Assembly (NCBI GenBank): GCA_016716715.1
Contig: JADJVE010000003.1
Coordinates: 186,001-250,000, forward strand
Source: Acidobacteriota bacterium
GTDB lineage: Bacteria; Acidobacteriota; Thermoanaerobaculia; UBA5066
DNA: 64,000 nt
Reading direction: 5' to 3'
In this document: positions 33,619 to 42,718 of the stretch, in pieces
How positions within the stretch are numbered: position 1 is the stretch's first letter
Layout of the letters: every line of letters starts with the position of its first letter
Notes under the pieces: generated by a model
Databases searched by the model: none
Told to the model about the DNA's origin: nothing
The model's input: only the letters and a program-made list of their open reading frames with translations
Translations under genes and position numbers: made by a program

Positions 33619-35570
33619 TGTCCGGCGAGAAGCCTGCCGTGCGCCTCGGCGGCCGCATCCTCTACCTGACCGAAGACGCGGGCCTCGTGCGCCGGCAGCT
33701 CTCGGGCGAGGACCTCGCCTGGGACGCGAACGACGCCTCCCACGCCCTCCGGGACCAGATCTCGACGGACGAGATCACGCCGGGATGGGTCTGCTTCCAC
33801 CACGACGAAGCGCTCGGCCGTTTCGCGTACCTCGGGGTCACGTGCGCCGAGGGCGACGCGCGCGTGACGCCGTTCGGCGAAGGCGCGGTGCGTGCCGGCG
33901 GCTTTGCCGTTTCGGTCGCCGGGCGCCGGCGCGGCAAGGGCTCTTCGCGCGAGCAGGCGCCTTACGCCGAGCGCGCGGCCGGCATCCGCCTCCTCGTCGC
34001 GGAGAGCTTCGAGCGCATCTACCGCCAGAATGCGATCAACCTCGGGATGCTCGTCACGACGGACTTCTCGATCCTCGCGAGGGTCCGGCGGGGTGAGGAG
34101 ATTCCGCTCTCGTTCTTCACGGACGGCGAGGACGCCGTGACGCGAGGCATCGTCGAGGCGGGCGGGCTCCTCGCGTACACGCGCGCCCGCCTCGCGGGAG
34201 GGGCCGTGCCGCCTCCGTTCGGGCGGGCGGCGCGCCCGATGACGCTCGCCGAGAAGATCCTCGCCCGGCACGCCGGAGTTCCCGCGGTTGCGCCCGGCGA
34301 CGCGGGCTTCGTCCGGACGGACTGGCGGTTCTCGCACGAGTACGTCACGCCGATGGCGGCGAACGCATTCGAGGCCGAGCTCGGGTCCGCCGCGCGCGTC
34401 ACGGACCCGGAGAGCGTCCTCCTCTTTCGCGACCACCTCGCGCTCCTCGGAGAGGTCATGCCGGAGGAGCGGCGCCGGCGCGGCCTCCTCGCGCTCGCGG
34501 ACGGCCTCGCGGCGCGCCAGGAGGAGTTCGCCCGCGCGCAGGGCCTGAAGCTCCACGGCGCGGGCGACGGGATCTGCCACTCCCTGATGCTCGAGCGCTA
34601 CGCCCGGCCCGGGCAGGTCGTGGTCGGCTCCGATTCGCACACGACGCACGCGGGCGCGCTCGGCGCTCTCGCGTTCGGGATCGGGACCTCGGAAGTCGCG
34701 GCCGCGTGGCTCTCGCGCGACGTGCGCGTGGCGGTCCCGGCGACGATCCGCGTGGAATTGACGGGCGCGCTGCCGGCCGGCGTCGCGGCCAAGGACGTCA
34801 TGCTCACGCTTCTCGCGCACCCGGCCGTCCGGAGCGGTGGCGCGATCGGGAAGGCCCTCGAGTACGGCGGCGACGCGGTGCGCGCGATGTCCGTCGACGA
34901 GCGCGCCACGCTGACGAACATGGCGGCCGAGGCCGGCGCGTTCGCGGGGATCGTCGCGCCCGACGACGCGACGGCGCGGTTCCTGGCCGAACGGCGGGGT
35001 CTTCCGCTCGACGACGCGCGCCGCGCCTGCGAAGGGCTCGCCCCCGATCCCGGCGCCGCTTACGACTCGATCCTCACGCTCGACGTCTCGGCGCTCGCCC
35101 CCCTCGTCGCCCTGCCGGGAGACCCGGGCAACGGCGTCCGGATCGCCGATCTCGCCCGGGACGTCCCGATCGACATCGCCTACGGGGGGTCTTGCACGGC
35201 CGGAAAGCGGGAGGACATGGAGATGCTCGCCGCCGTCCTCGCCGACGGCCTCGCGCGAGGCCGCCGCGTGGCGTCCGGCGTGCGGTTCTACGTCCAGTTC
35301 GGGAGCCGCGACGTGCGCGAATGGTGCCGGGAGAAAGGTTACCTCGACCTTTTCGCGCGCGCGGGAGCCGTCACGATCGAGCCGGGCTGCGGCGCCTGCA
35401 TCGCGGCGGGTCCGGGCGTGTCGACGCGGCCGGACGAGGTGACCGTCAGCGCGATCAACCGCAACTTCCCGGGCCGGAGCGGGCCGGGGTCCGTTTACCT
35501 CGCGAGCCCGTATGTCGTCGCGGCGTCGGCTCTCGCGGGTAGGATTACGGCGTGGACACCCGGCGCCTGA
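33618..35570 (+). CDS. Aconitase-superfamily hydro-lyase, permuted (swivel domain first)
   Basis: 650 residues. The N-terminal 200 form a LeuD-like swivel domain (DQISTDEITPGWV, GKGSSREQAPYAERAAGIR, ESFERIYRQNAINLGML). The rest is LeuC-like with the 4Fe-4S ligands Cys526 (GGSCTAGKRED) and Cys591/Cys594 (PGCGACIAAGPG), HGAGDGICHSLM, VVGSDSHTTHAGALG and NRNFPGRSG. In standard AcnA the swivel is at the C-terminus; here the order is reversed and there is no HEAT domain as in AcnB. The substrate could be isopropylmalate, homocitrate or a related hydroxy acid; sequence alone does not decide. It is co-translated with the helicase, and its last 19 bases overlap the lipoprotein gene. Confidence 0.9.
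   Translation: MSGEKPAVRLGGRILYLTEDAGLVRRQLSGEDLAWDANDASHALRDQISTDEITPGWVCFHHDEALGRFAYLGVTCAEGDARVTPFGEGAVRAGGFAVSVAGRRRGKGSSREQAPYAERAAGIRLLVAESFERIYRQNAINLGMLVTTDFSILARVRRGEEIPLSFFTDGEDAVTRGIVEAGGLLAYTRARLAGGAVPPPFGRAARPMTLAEKILARHAGVPAVAPGDAGFVRTDWRFSHEYVTPMAANAFEAELGSAARVTDPESVLLFRDHLALLGEVMPEERRRRGLLALADGLAARQEEFARAQGLKLHGAGDGICHSLMLERYARPGQVVVGSDSHTTHAGALGALAFGIGTSEVAAAWLSRDVRVAVPATIRVELTGALPAGVAAKDVMLTLLAHPAVRSGGAIGKALEYGGDAVRAMSVDERATLTNMAAEAGAFAGIVAPDDATARFLAERRGLPLDDARRACEGLAPDPGAAYDSILTLDVSALAPLVALPGDPGNGVRIADLARDVPIDIAYGGSCTAGKREDMEMLAAVLADGLARGRRVASGVRFYVQFGSRDVREWCREKGYLDLFARAGAVTIEPGCGACIAAGPGVSTRPDEVTVSAINRNFPGRSGPGSVYLASPYVVAASALAGRITAWTPGA
35540..35545 (+). promoter_or_regulatory. 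-10 box (TAGGAT) inside the aconitase gene, for the lipoprotein
   Basis: TAGGAT ends 6 nt before GTG 35552 and lies within the upstream coding region, so the lipoprotein may have its own leaderless transcript. Confidence 0.4.
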
Positions 35571-36049
35571 CCCGAGCCGCGCTCGCCGCGGGCCTTCTCC
35601 TCGCGTGTGGGGGCTGCGGCTGGGCCTGGAACGTCTGGGCGCGCGGCGACCTCGCGCGCGACGTGAAGTCCCTCCTGGCGCGCGAGGGCGTCCTCGTGAA
35701 CGACGTGAAGTGCCGGATGTTCGGCACGCTCAACTCGGGCGCCTGCGTCCTCCCGCTGACCCCCGCGCAGTCGACGACGCTCGTGGCGGCGTTGAAGCTC
35801 CGGGTCCTCACCCCGACGGAGCCGATCCGGGAGTTCAGGTACGGCTGCTCGGACACTCCGCCCTTCGACACGGGGTTCGTCCGGGCGTACCGATCCTCGG
35901 CGCTGCGTCCCCCGGAGCTCAAGCTGCGCGACGGCGGGGGGTTCGACTACGTCTACCTGTATCACCACCCGACGTCGGGCATGGCCTGCATCCAGGCGCT
36001 TTACACGCCGGAGGGCGTCGCGCTCCCCGCGAACACGATGGTCCGCTGA
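35552..36049 (+). CDS. Putative lipoprotein, unknown function
   Basis: 165 residues from GTG 35552. The signal sequence (LTRAALAAGLLLACGGCG) contains a lipobox-like LLLAC, so an acylated Cys is likely. The mature part has Cys in VKCRMFGTLNSGACVLPLT and YGCSDTPPFDT, and a C-terminal DYVYLYHHPTSGMACIQAL. No family recognised. Its start lies inside the aconitase gene in another frame; signal peptide and -10 box support it as real. Confidence 0.72.
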   Translation: MDTRRLTRAALAAGLLLACGGCGWAWNVWARGDLARDVKSLLAREGVLVNDVKCRMFGTLNSGACVLPLTPAQSTTLVAALKLRVLTPTEPIREFRYGCSDTPPFDTGFVRAYRSSALRPPELKLRDGGGFDYVYLYHHPTSGMACIQALYTPEGVALPANTMVR

Positions 36050-36117
36050 CCCCGGAACTTTCCGGCGTTCCCGGCGTATCCCCTTTTGGAACGGGGCTCC
36101 GCCCGGGAGGCATCGGC

Positions 36118-37236
36118 ATGGCCAAGATCCTGAAGATTCTGCTCGGGTTGACCCTTCTGGCCGGGGCGGCCACCGGCGTCTACGCCTACAGCCGGGGCGC
36201 CAGGAAGGCCGACGGCGGCATGAAGCTCGTCGATGCGCAGCTCGGGTCGATAACCGAGAAGGCCGTTGCCGTCGGGCAGATCCAGCCCCGCCAGAAGTTC
36301 TCGGTCAAGTCCAAGATCTCGGGCATCGTTCGGGTCTGCCGCGTCCAGGTCGGCGATCGGGTGAAAGCCGGCGACCCGCTCTTCGAGATCGGGCCCGACC
36401 CGACGCCGCTCGAGCTGACCGGCGTGGATCGCGCCGTCGAATCCGCGAAAGCGACCTTCCAGCGCGCACAGCTCGAATTCGACCGGGCCGAGGAGCTGTT
36501 CCGGCAGGGGATCACGGCGAAGTCGGACGTGGACCAGAAGCGCGAGAGTTTCGAGCTCGCGAAGGTGGCGCTGAACAAGGCCGAGCAGGACCGCGACCTG
36601 ACGCGCAAGGGCAGCCTCGCGAAGACGGCCACGACGGGGCTCGAGTCGATCATCCGTGCGCCGGCCGCCGGGACGATCCTGACCCGCCTCGTGAACCCGG
36701 GCGACCCCATCGTCCCGCTCACGTCCTACCAGCCGGGCACGGAGATGGCGACGATCGCGGACATGAGCGATCTGATCTTCAAGGGCACGGTCGACGAGAT
36801 CGACGTCGGCAAGCTTCACGTGAATCTCCCGGCCCGCATCAAGGTCGGGGCGCTCCCGACGGACGTCGTGACGGGCAAGGTCTCCCGCATCGCCCCGCAG
36901 GCCCAGCAGAAGGAAGGCGCGACGCTGTTCGACGTCGAGATCGAGCTCGACGCAAACACGAAGATCACGCTCCGCGCGGGGTATTCGGCGAACGCCGACC
37001 TCATCATTCGCGAGAAGAAGGACATCCTCACGATCCCCGAACGCCTCGTCGTGTGGGAAGACGGCGGCAAGAAGAGCTTCGTCGAGGTCCCGGACGAGAA
37101 GGCCAAGGGCAGCAAGGTCGAGCCGAAGAAGATCGAGGTCAAGCTCGGCATCTCGGACGGCATGAACGTGGAAGTGATCTCCGGTCTCGCGAAGGGCGAC
37201 AAGGTCGTGCAGAGACCCCCGAAGGAGATCTCCTGA
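36118..37236 (+). CDS. Membrane fusion protein of a MacA-like efflux system (HlyD family)
   Basis: 372 residues. It starts with one membrane anchor (ILKILLGLTLLAGAATGVYAY), then half of a lipoyl domain (VKSKISGIVRVCRVQVGDRVKAGDPLFEI), a helical hairpin (about 100-165, AKATFQRAQLEFDRAEELF) and the second lipoyl half with IIRAPAAGTILTRLVNPGD. Beta-barrel and membrane-proximal domains follow. These adaptors link an inner-membrane ABC pump to an outer-membrane channel; no TolC-type gene is in the window. GGGAGG at 36105-36110 supports the ATG. First of four genes: adaptor, permease, permease, ATPase. Confidence 0.92.
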   Translation: MAKILKILLGLTLLAGAATGVYAYSRGARKADGGMKLVDAQLGSITEKAVAVGQIQPRQKFSVKSKISGIVRVCRVQVGDRVKAGDPLFEIGPDPTPLELTGVDRAVESAKATFQRAQLEFDRAEELFRQGITAKSDVDQKRESFELAKVALNKAEQDRDLTRKGSLAKTATTGLESIIRAPAAGTILTRLVNPGDPIVPLTSYQPGTEMATIADMSDLIFKGTVDEIDVGKLHVNLPARIKVGALPTDVVTGKVSRIAPQAQQKEGATLFDVEIELDANTKITLRAGYSANADLIIREKKDILTIPERLVVWEDGGKKSFVEVPDEKAKGSKVEPKKIEVKLGISDGMNVEVISGLAKGDKVVQRPPKEIS

Positions 37237-37237
37237 G

Positions 37238-38473
37238 GTGGTCTCCCTCTCCGAGGTCCTCCGGCAGCTGCTGAGGGACGTGCGCAGCCAGAAGCTGCGA
37301 ACGTTCCTGACGGTGTTCGGCATCGTCTGGGGGACCGTGGCCGTGACGCTGCTCCTCGCGTTCGGCACGGGGTTGAAGAAGCAGCTGATCAAGAACACCG
37401 CGGGATTGGGGGACCGGATCTGCATCGCGTGGCCGGGCCTCACGTCGGTCCCGTACCAGGGCCTCGGCAAGGGCCGGAGGATCCGCCTCGTCGAGGAGGA
37501 CGTCGATGCGATCCGCCGGGAGGCCGAAGGGCTCTCCGGCGTCTCGAGCGAGTACCAGACGTCCATGAAGCTCCACCTCGACCTCAAGACGTGGCCCGTG
37601 GACGTCTCGGGCGTCTCGCCGGAGTTCGGCCGGATGCGCAACCTGATCCCGGACGCCGGCGGCCGGTTCATCGACCCCATGGACATGGCCGAGCAGCGCC
37701 GCGTCGTCTTCCTCGGCGACAAGCTCGCGAAGAACGTCTTCGGCAAGCCTGAAGACGCGGTCGGGAAGACCGTCATGCTCGGCAGCTCGCCCTTCCTCGT
37801 GATCGGCGTCCTGAAGCCGAAGACCCAGGACTCGAGCTACAGCGGGCGCGACAACGACAAGGCCTCGATCCCGGGCACGACGTACCGCGCGCTCACGGGC
37901 GAGAAGTACGTGAACAACGTGATCTACCAGGCGACGTCCGCCTTCGACACGGAGCCCCTGTCGGCGCGCGTCCTCGAGATCCTCGGCAAGCGCAAGAAGT
38001 TCGACCCGAAGGACAAGGAAGCGCTGTCCGTGTGGGACACCACGGGGCAGTTCAAGTTCTTCGACACGTTCATGCTCGCCTTCACGGGATTCCTCGGCGT
38101 CGTCGGCTCGCTGACGCTCGTCGTCGGCGGCATCGGCGTCTCGAACATCATGAACGTCGTCGTCGAGGAGCGGACGAAGGAGATCGGGATCAAGATGGCG
38201 CTCGGAGCGAAGCAGCGCTTCATCCTCGGGCAGTTCCTCCTCGAGACGCTCCTCGTGACCGGGATCGGCGGCGCGATCGGACTCGCGCTGTCGCTCGGGC
38301 TCTGCGCCGTGTTTCCGCGCTTCGGGCTCACGGAGTACGTCGGCGTCCCCGAAGTGTCACCGTTCGTCGCGGCGATCACGATCGGGATCCTCGGGGCAAT
38401 TGGCTTCGTCGCCGGGTGGTTCCCGGCCCGGGAGGCGTCGCGGCTGGATCCGGTCGTGGCGATGAAGCTCTGA
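37238..38473 (+). CDS. MacB-like ABC transporter permease 1
   Basis: 411 residues. The topology is one TM (about 20-45, LTVFGIVWGTVAVTLLLAFG), a large periplasmic MacB_PCD domain (GDKLAKNVFGKPEDAVGKTV), then three C-terminal TMs of the FtsX domain with GGIGVSNIMNVVVEERTKEI and IKMALGAKQRFIL. The ATP-binding domain is absent and supplied by a separate gene. GTG 37238 directly follows GAAGGAGATCTCCTGAG, which holds the upstream stop. It probably pairs with the next permease as a heterodimer. Confidence 0.92.
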   Translation: MVSLSEVLRQLLRDVRSQKLRTFLTVFGIVWGTVAVTLLLAFGTGLKKQLIKNTAGLGDRICIAWPGLTSVPYQGLGKGRRIRLVEEDVDAIRREAEGLSGVSSEYQTSMKLHLDLKTWPVDVSGVSPEFGRMRNLIPDAGGRFIDPMDMAEQRRVVFLGDKLAKNVFGKPEDAVGKTVMLGSSPFLVIGVLKPKTQDSSYSGRDNDKASIPGTTYRALTGEKYVNNVIYQATSAFDTEPLSARVLEILGKRKKFDPKDKEALSVWDTTGQFKFFDTFMLAFTGFLGVVGSLTLVVGGIGVSNIMNVVVEERTKEIGIKMALGAKQRFILGQFLLETLLVTGIGGAIGLALSLGLCAVFPRFGLTEYVGVPEVSPFVAAITIGILGAIGFVAGWFPAREASRLDPVVAMKL

Positions 38474-39726
38474 TGCGGACGCCCGCCGTCGTCCTGACCC
38501 TCTTCGCACAGTCCTCGCGGCTGTCGAAGAAACGCGCGTTTCTCACGATCGCTGCAATCGCGTGGGGGACCGTCGCGATCCTTCTCCTCCTCTCCTTCGG
38601 CGAGGGCCTCAAACGCCAGATGGACCGCAACCGCCGCTCCACGGGCGAGAACCTCGCCGTCATGTGGCCGAACGAGACGTCGAAGCCCTGGAAGGGCATG
38701 CCTCCCGGCCGCGACATCCGCCTCACGACGGACGACGTCTCGTTCGTGGCGGAACGCATGCCCGAGCTCCCTGCCGTCATCGGCGAGGTCACGTCCTGGC
38801 GCACGGCGCTCACGTACGGGCGCAAGACCGTGAACGGCCGCGTCCTCGGCACCAACGTCGTCTACGGCGAGGCGCGCAAGCACTACCCCGTGGCGGGCGG
38901 CCGCTGGCTGACGCCCGGGGACGAGGCCGAGAAGCGCCGCGTGATCTTCCTCGGCGACGAGATGGCGAAGGACATCTTCGGAAAGGACGACCCTGTCGGG
39001 AAGACGCTCCTCGTGAACAATTCGCCGTTCACGGTCATCGGCGTCATGCAGCACAAGACGCAGATGGGCGTCTACGGCGGGCCGGACGAGAAGCACGCCG
39101 TGATCCCGTGGACGACGTTCAAGGCGCTCTTCGGGCGCGACCGGCTGAACGTCCTCGTGATCCAGTCGCGGACGCCCGAGGAGATGGCACCCGCGCTCGC
39201 CCGCCTGAACGAGATCCTCGGCGCCAAGTACGGCTACGACCCGACGGACGAGCGCGCGCTCTCCACGTGGAACATCGTCAAGACGTCGAAGCAGGGCCAG
39301 AACATGATCATCGGGATCCAGATCTTCCTCGGCCTGATCGGCGCGCTGACTCTCCTCATCGGTGGCGTCGGCGTCGCGAACATCATGTACGCCGTCGTGA
39401 AGGAGCGGACGCGCGAGATCGGCGTGAAGATGGCCCTCGGCGCGAAGGCGCGCTGGATCACGTGGCCCTTCGTCCTCGAGGGGCTCGTCTACACGCTCGT
39501 GGGCGGGGTCGCGGGGATGACGATCGCGACCCTCCTCGTGACCGGCCTCGGCCTCATCCCGGACGGCTCGAACCGCGTTCTCGCGTTCCTGGGCCGTCCG
39601 ACGCTTTCGCCGGTCATCGCCGCGACCACCGCCGGGATCCTCGGCGCGATCGGCCTCATGGCCGGCTACTTCCCGGCCCGCCGCGCGGCGGCCATCGACC
39701 CTGCCGCCACCCTGCGCTACGAATGA
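38473..39726 (+). CDS. MacB-like ABC transporter permease 2
   Basis: 417 residues, homologous to the preceding permease: ITTIAAIAWGTV-like first TM (LTIAAIAWGTVAILLLLSFG), GDEMAKDIFGKDDPVGKTLL in the periplasmic domain, GGVGVANIMYAVVKERTREI and VKMALGAKARW before the last TMs, ending AAAIDPAATLRYE. The two permeases differ widely in the periplasmic part, which suggests a heterodimeric pump. The ATG overlaps the preceding stop (TGATG). Confidence 0.92.
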   Translation: MRTPAVVLTLFAQSSRLSKKRAFLTIAAIAWGTVAILLLLSFGEGLKRQMDRNRRSTGENLAVMWPNETSKPWKGMPPGRDIRLTTDDVSFVAERMPELPAVIGEVTSWRTALTYGRKTVNGRVLGTNVVYGEARKHYPVAGGRWLTPGDEAEKRRVIFLGDEMAKDIFGKDDPVGKTLLVNNSPFTVIGVMQHKTQMGVYGGPDEKHAVIPWTTFKALFGRDRLNVLVIQSRTPEEMAPALARLNEILGAKYGYDPTDERALSTWNIVKTSKQGQNMIIGIQIFLGLIGALTLLIGGVGVANIMYAVVKERTREIGVKMALGAKARWITWPFVLEGLVYTLVGGVAGMTIATLLVTGLGLIPDGSNRVLAFLGRPTLSPVIAATTAGILGAIGLMAGYFPARRAAAIDPAATLRYE

Positions 39727-39742
39727 CGATGAAGGAGACCGC

Positions 39743-40468
39743 ATGCCCCGCGACGTGAGGACCGCCGCCCCGCCGACCGACGACATCGTTGCCATGGACG
39801 ACATCCGCAAGGTGTACGACACCGGCAAGGTGAAGGTCGAGGCCCTCAAGGGCGTGAGCTTCACGATCCGGAAGGGCGAGTTCGTGGCCATCGTCGGGCC
39901 GTCGGGCTCGGGCAAGTCCACGCTCATGAACCTCCTCGGCTGCCTCGACACGCCCACGAGCGGGTCGTACCGCCTCGCGGGGGAGCCGGTCGCGGGCCTC
40001 TCGCGCGACGCGCTCGCCGACGTGAGGAACCGCCGCGTCGGGTTCGTCTTCCAGAACTTCAACCTCCTGCCGCAGATCTCGGCGCTCGAGAACGTGGAGA
40101 TGCCGATGCTGTTCGGCGGCGTTCCCCCGAATGAGCGCCGCGCGCGCGCGGCCGAGCTCCTGACGAAGGTCGGCCTCGGCGACCGCCTCGAGCACAGGCC
40201 CACGGAGCTGTCCGGCGGCCAGATGCAGCGCGTCGCCGTCGCGCGGGCCCTCGCGATGAAGCCCGACATGCTCCTCGCGGACGAGCCCACCGGGAACCTC
40301 GACTCGACGTCCGGCGGGGACATCATGGGCCTCTTCACGGAGCTCTGGACGGGTGGCGGCACGCTCGTCGTCATCACGCACGACATGAGCCTCGCCCGCC
40401 GCGCCGGCCGCGTCATCGAGGTCCACGACGGGCGGATCCTGAAGGACTCGGCGGCGGAAGCCGCCTGA
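39743..40468 (+). CDS. ABC transporter ATP-binding protein (MacB/LolD type)
   Basis: 241 residues, a single nucleotide-binding domain: Walker A GPSGSGKST (52-60), Q-loop FQNFNLLPQ, signature LSGGQMQR, Walker B MLLADEPTGNLDS, H-loop THD. FNLLP and EPTGNLDS are typical of the LolD/MacB/FtsE branch. It energises the two permeases just upstream; together with the adaptor they form a tripartite exporter or lipoprotein-type mechanotransmission pump. GAAGGAG precedes the ATG. Confidence 0.95.
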   Translation: MPRDVRTAAPPTDDIVAMDDIRKVYDTGKVKVEALKGVSFTIRKGEFVAIVGPSGSGKSTLMNLLGCLDTPTSGSYRLAGEPVAGLSRDALADVRNRRVGFVFQNFNLLPQISALENVEMPMLFGGVPPNERRARAAELLTKVGLGDRLEHRPTELSGGQMQRVAVARALAMKPDMLLADEPTGNLDSTSGGDIMGLFTELWTGGGTLVVITHDMSLARRAGRVIEVHDGRILKDSAAEAA

Positions 40469-40471
40469 TCG

Positions 40472-40477
40472 TATAAA
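40472..40477 (+). promoter_or_regulatory. -10 box (TATAAA) of the secreted-protein gene
   Basis: TATAAAAT lies 29 nt before the ATG at 40507, leaving a short leader that holds a perfect AGGAGG (40497-40502). This contrasts with the leaderless genes in the window. Confidence 0.5.
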
Positions 40478-40506
40478 ATGAGTCCCCGTTTCAAACAGGA
40501 GGACTC

Positions 40507-41094
40507 ATGAAGAGAGCCATCACCCTCATCGCCGGTGCGTTCCTCGCCGCCGCCTTCTCGGCGGCTGCCGCCGACAGCCCGAAGGAAGACCTCAAGTACC
40601 TCGGGATCGACAAGTGCAAGAAGGACAAGTTCGACTGCGTGTACGTCGCCGACGGCTTCAGCTTCTCGGGCAAGACGATCCACGTCCAGAAGTTCGAGAA
40701 GAAGGCCGACGCGCCCGCCAGCGGCGACATGGGCGGTCTCGAGTACGGCAACGCGGACGTGTTCATGCAGGAGAGCTTCGCCAAGGACACGAACGAGCGC
40801 ATCGAGAAGGCCGGCGCGAAGTTCGTGACCGGCGGCTCCGGCGACTACACCCTGAAGGGACAGATCACGGAGTTCCGCTACCCCAAGAAGGGCGCCGCCT
40901 GGGGCGGCTGGATCGGAGGGGCGGTCGGCTCGGGCACGATCGTCTACGACTGGAAAATCGTGGACAAGAGCGGCAAGACGGTCGTCGGCGTCCACCACAA
41001 GATCGTGGCGAGCGCGTCGGACACGCTGGAGCACCGCGTAAAGAACGTCCAGGGCGACGAGATGGTGGAGTTCGTCCGGAAGAACGCGAAGTAA
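40507..41094 (+). CDS. Secreted protein, possibly DUF4410-like
   Basis: 195 residues with a signal peptide (ITLIAGAFLAAAFSAAAA). The mature region has two Cys close together (IDKCKKDKFDC), a strand-rich middle, YTLKGQITEFRYPKKG, a Gly-rich WGGWIGGAVGSG and a final conserved-looking VVGVHHKIVASASDTLEHRV. The layout (variable start, 'L.G.ITEF', Gly-rich loop, 'D' strand) resembles DUF4410-type proteins, but I am not sure. Perfect SD AGGAGG suggests high expression. It stands just before phoH in the same direction; no functional link is evident. Confidence 0.72.
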   Translation: MKRAITLIAGAFLAAAFSAAAADSPKEDLKYLGIDKCKKDKFDCVYVADGFSFSGKTIHVQKFEKKADAPASGDMGGLEYGNADVFMQESFAKDTNERIEKAGAKFVTGGSGDYTLKGQITEFRYPKKGAAWGGWIGGAVGSGTIVYDWKIVDKSGKTVVGVHHKIVASASDTLEHRVKNVQGDEMVEFVRKNAK

Positions 41095-41150
41095 GTCTCT
41101 TCACCCTTCGAAGAAACCTTGCTATCATTTCCCCGGAGGCGCGCACTCAC

Positions 41151-42182
<1,032 letters not shown>

Positions 42183-42223
42183 CGCCTCGGTTTCCGCCAG
42201 GGCGCATTAAGATTTCTTAGAAA

Positions 42224-42718
42224 GTGAAGAGAGCAAGAGCGCAATCGCGGGCGGGCGGAGCCATCGGCGCCGTCGATGTCCTTTGCACCGTCGCCGGCGC
42301 GCCGCCCGCGGCCCGGGTGAGCGCCTGGACCCGCGCCCTCCTTTCGAAGGCGGGCGCGAAGCGCGCCTCTCTCTCGATCCTCCTGTGCGGCGACGCGCGC
42401 ATGCGGACGCTGAACAGGACGTGGCGCCGCAAGGACCGCTCGACCGACGTCCTCTCTTTCCCATCACTCGAAGAATCTTCTTCTTCTTCTTCTTCTTCTT
42501 CTTCCTTCCTCGGCGACCTCGTGATCGACGTCCCGTACGCGGGCCGGCAGGCGCGCCTGCGGGGGCATGCGGTTTCCCGCGAGGTCCAGATTCTCCTCGC
42601 CCACGGCCTCCTGCACCTTCTCGGATACGATCACGAGAAGGACGACGGCAGGATGTTCCGACTCCAGAGACGTCTCATCCTCGCGGCCTTCGGCGACGGG
42701 CCGGACGGTGTGCCGTGA
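42224..42718 (+). CDS. ybeY: Endoribonuclease YbeY (16S rRNA 3'-end maturation)
   Basis: 164 residues from GTG 42224. The zinc site is intact in AHGLLHLLGYDHEKDD (His127, His131, His137). RMRTLNRTWRRKDRSTDVLSF matches the usual NxxWRxKDxxTDVLSFP region. The loop that normally joins DVLSFP to GDLVID is replaced by ten serines (85-94) encoded by a TCT microsatellite. YbeY processes rRNA and aids ribosome quality control. TAAGAT at 42208-42213 lies 10 nt before the start and there is no clear SD. The stop overlaps the next GTG (GTGA). Confidence 0.95.
   Translation: MKRARAQSRAGGAIGAVDVLCTVAGAPPAARVSAWTRALLSKAGAKRASLSILLCGDARMRTLNRTWRRKDRSTDVLSFPSLEESSSSSSSSSSFLGDLVIDVPYAGRQARLRGHAVSREVQILLAHGLLHLLGYDHEKDDGRMFRLQRRLILAAFGDGPDGVP
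42476..42504 (+). repeat. TCT trinucleotide microsatellite in ybeY
   Basis: Nine full TCT units plus a partial one, encoding a serine run. The A/T-richer tract stands out sharply in this G+C-rich region. Unit loss or gain would change the loop length without shifting the frame. Confidence 0.92.

Noticed and set aside
42476..42504. Phase-variable on/off switch in ybeY
   Set aside because: The repeat unit is three bases, so length change cannot shift the frame; only loop length could vary.
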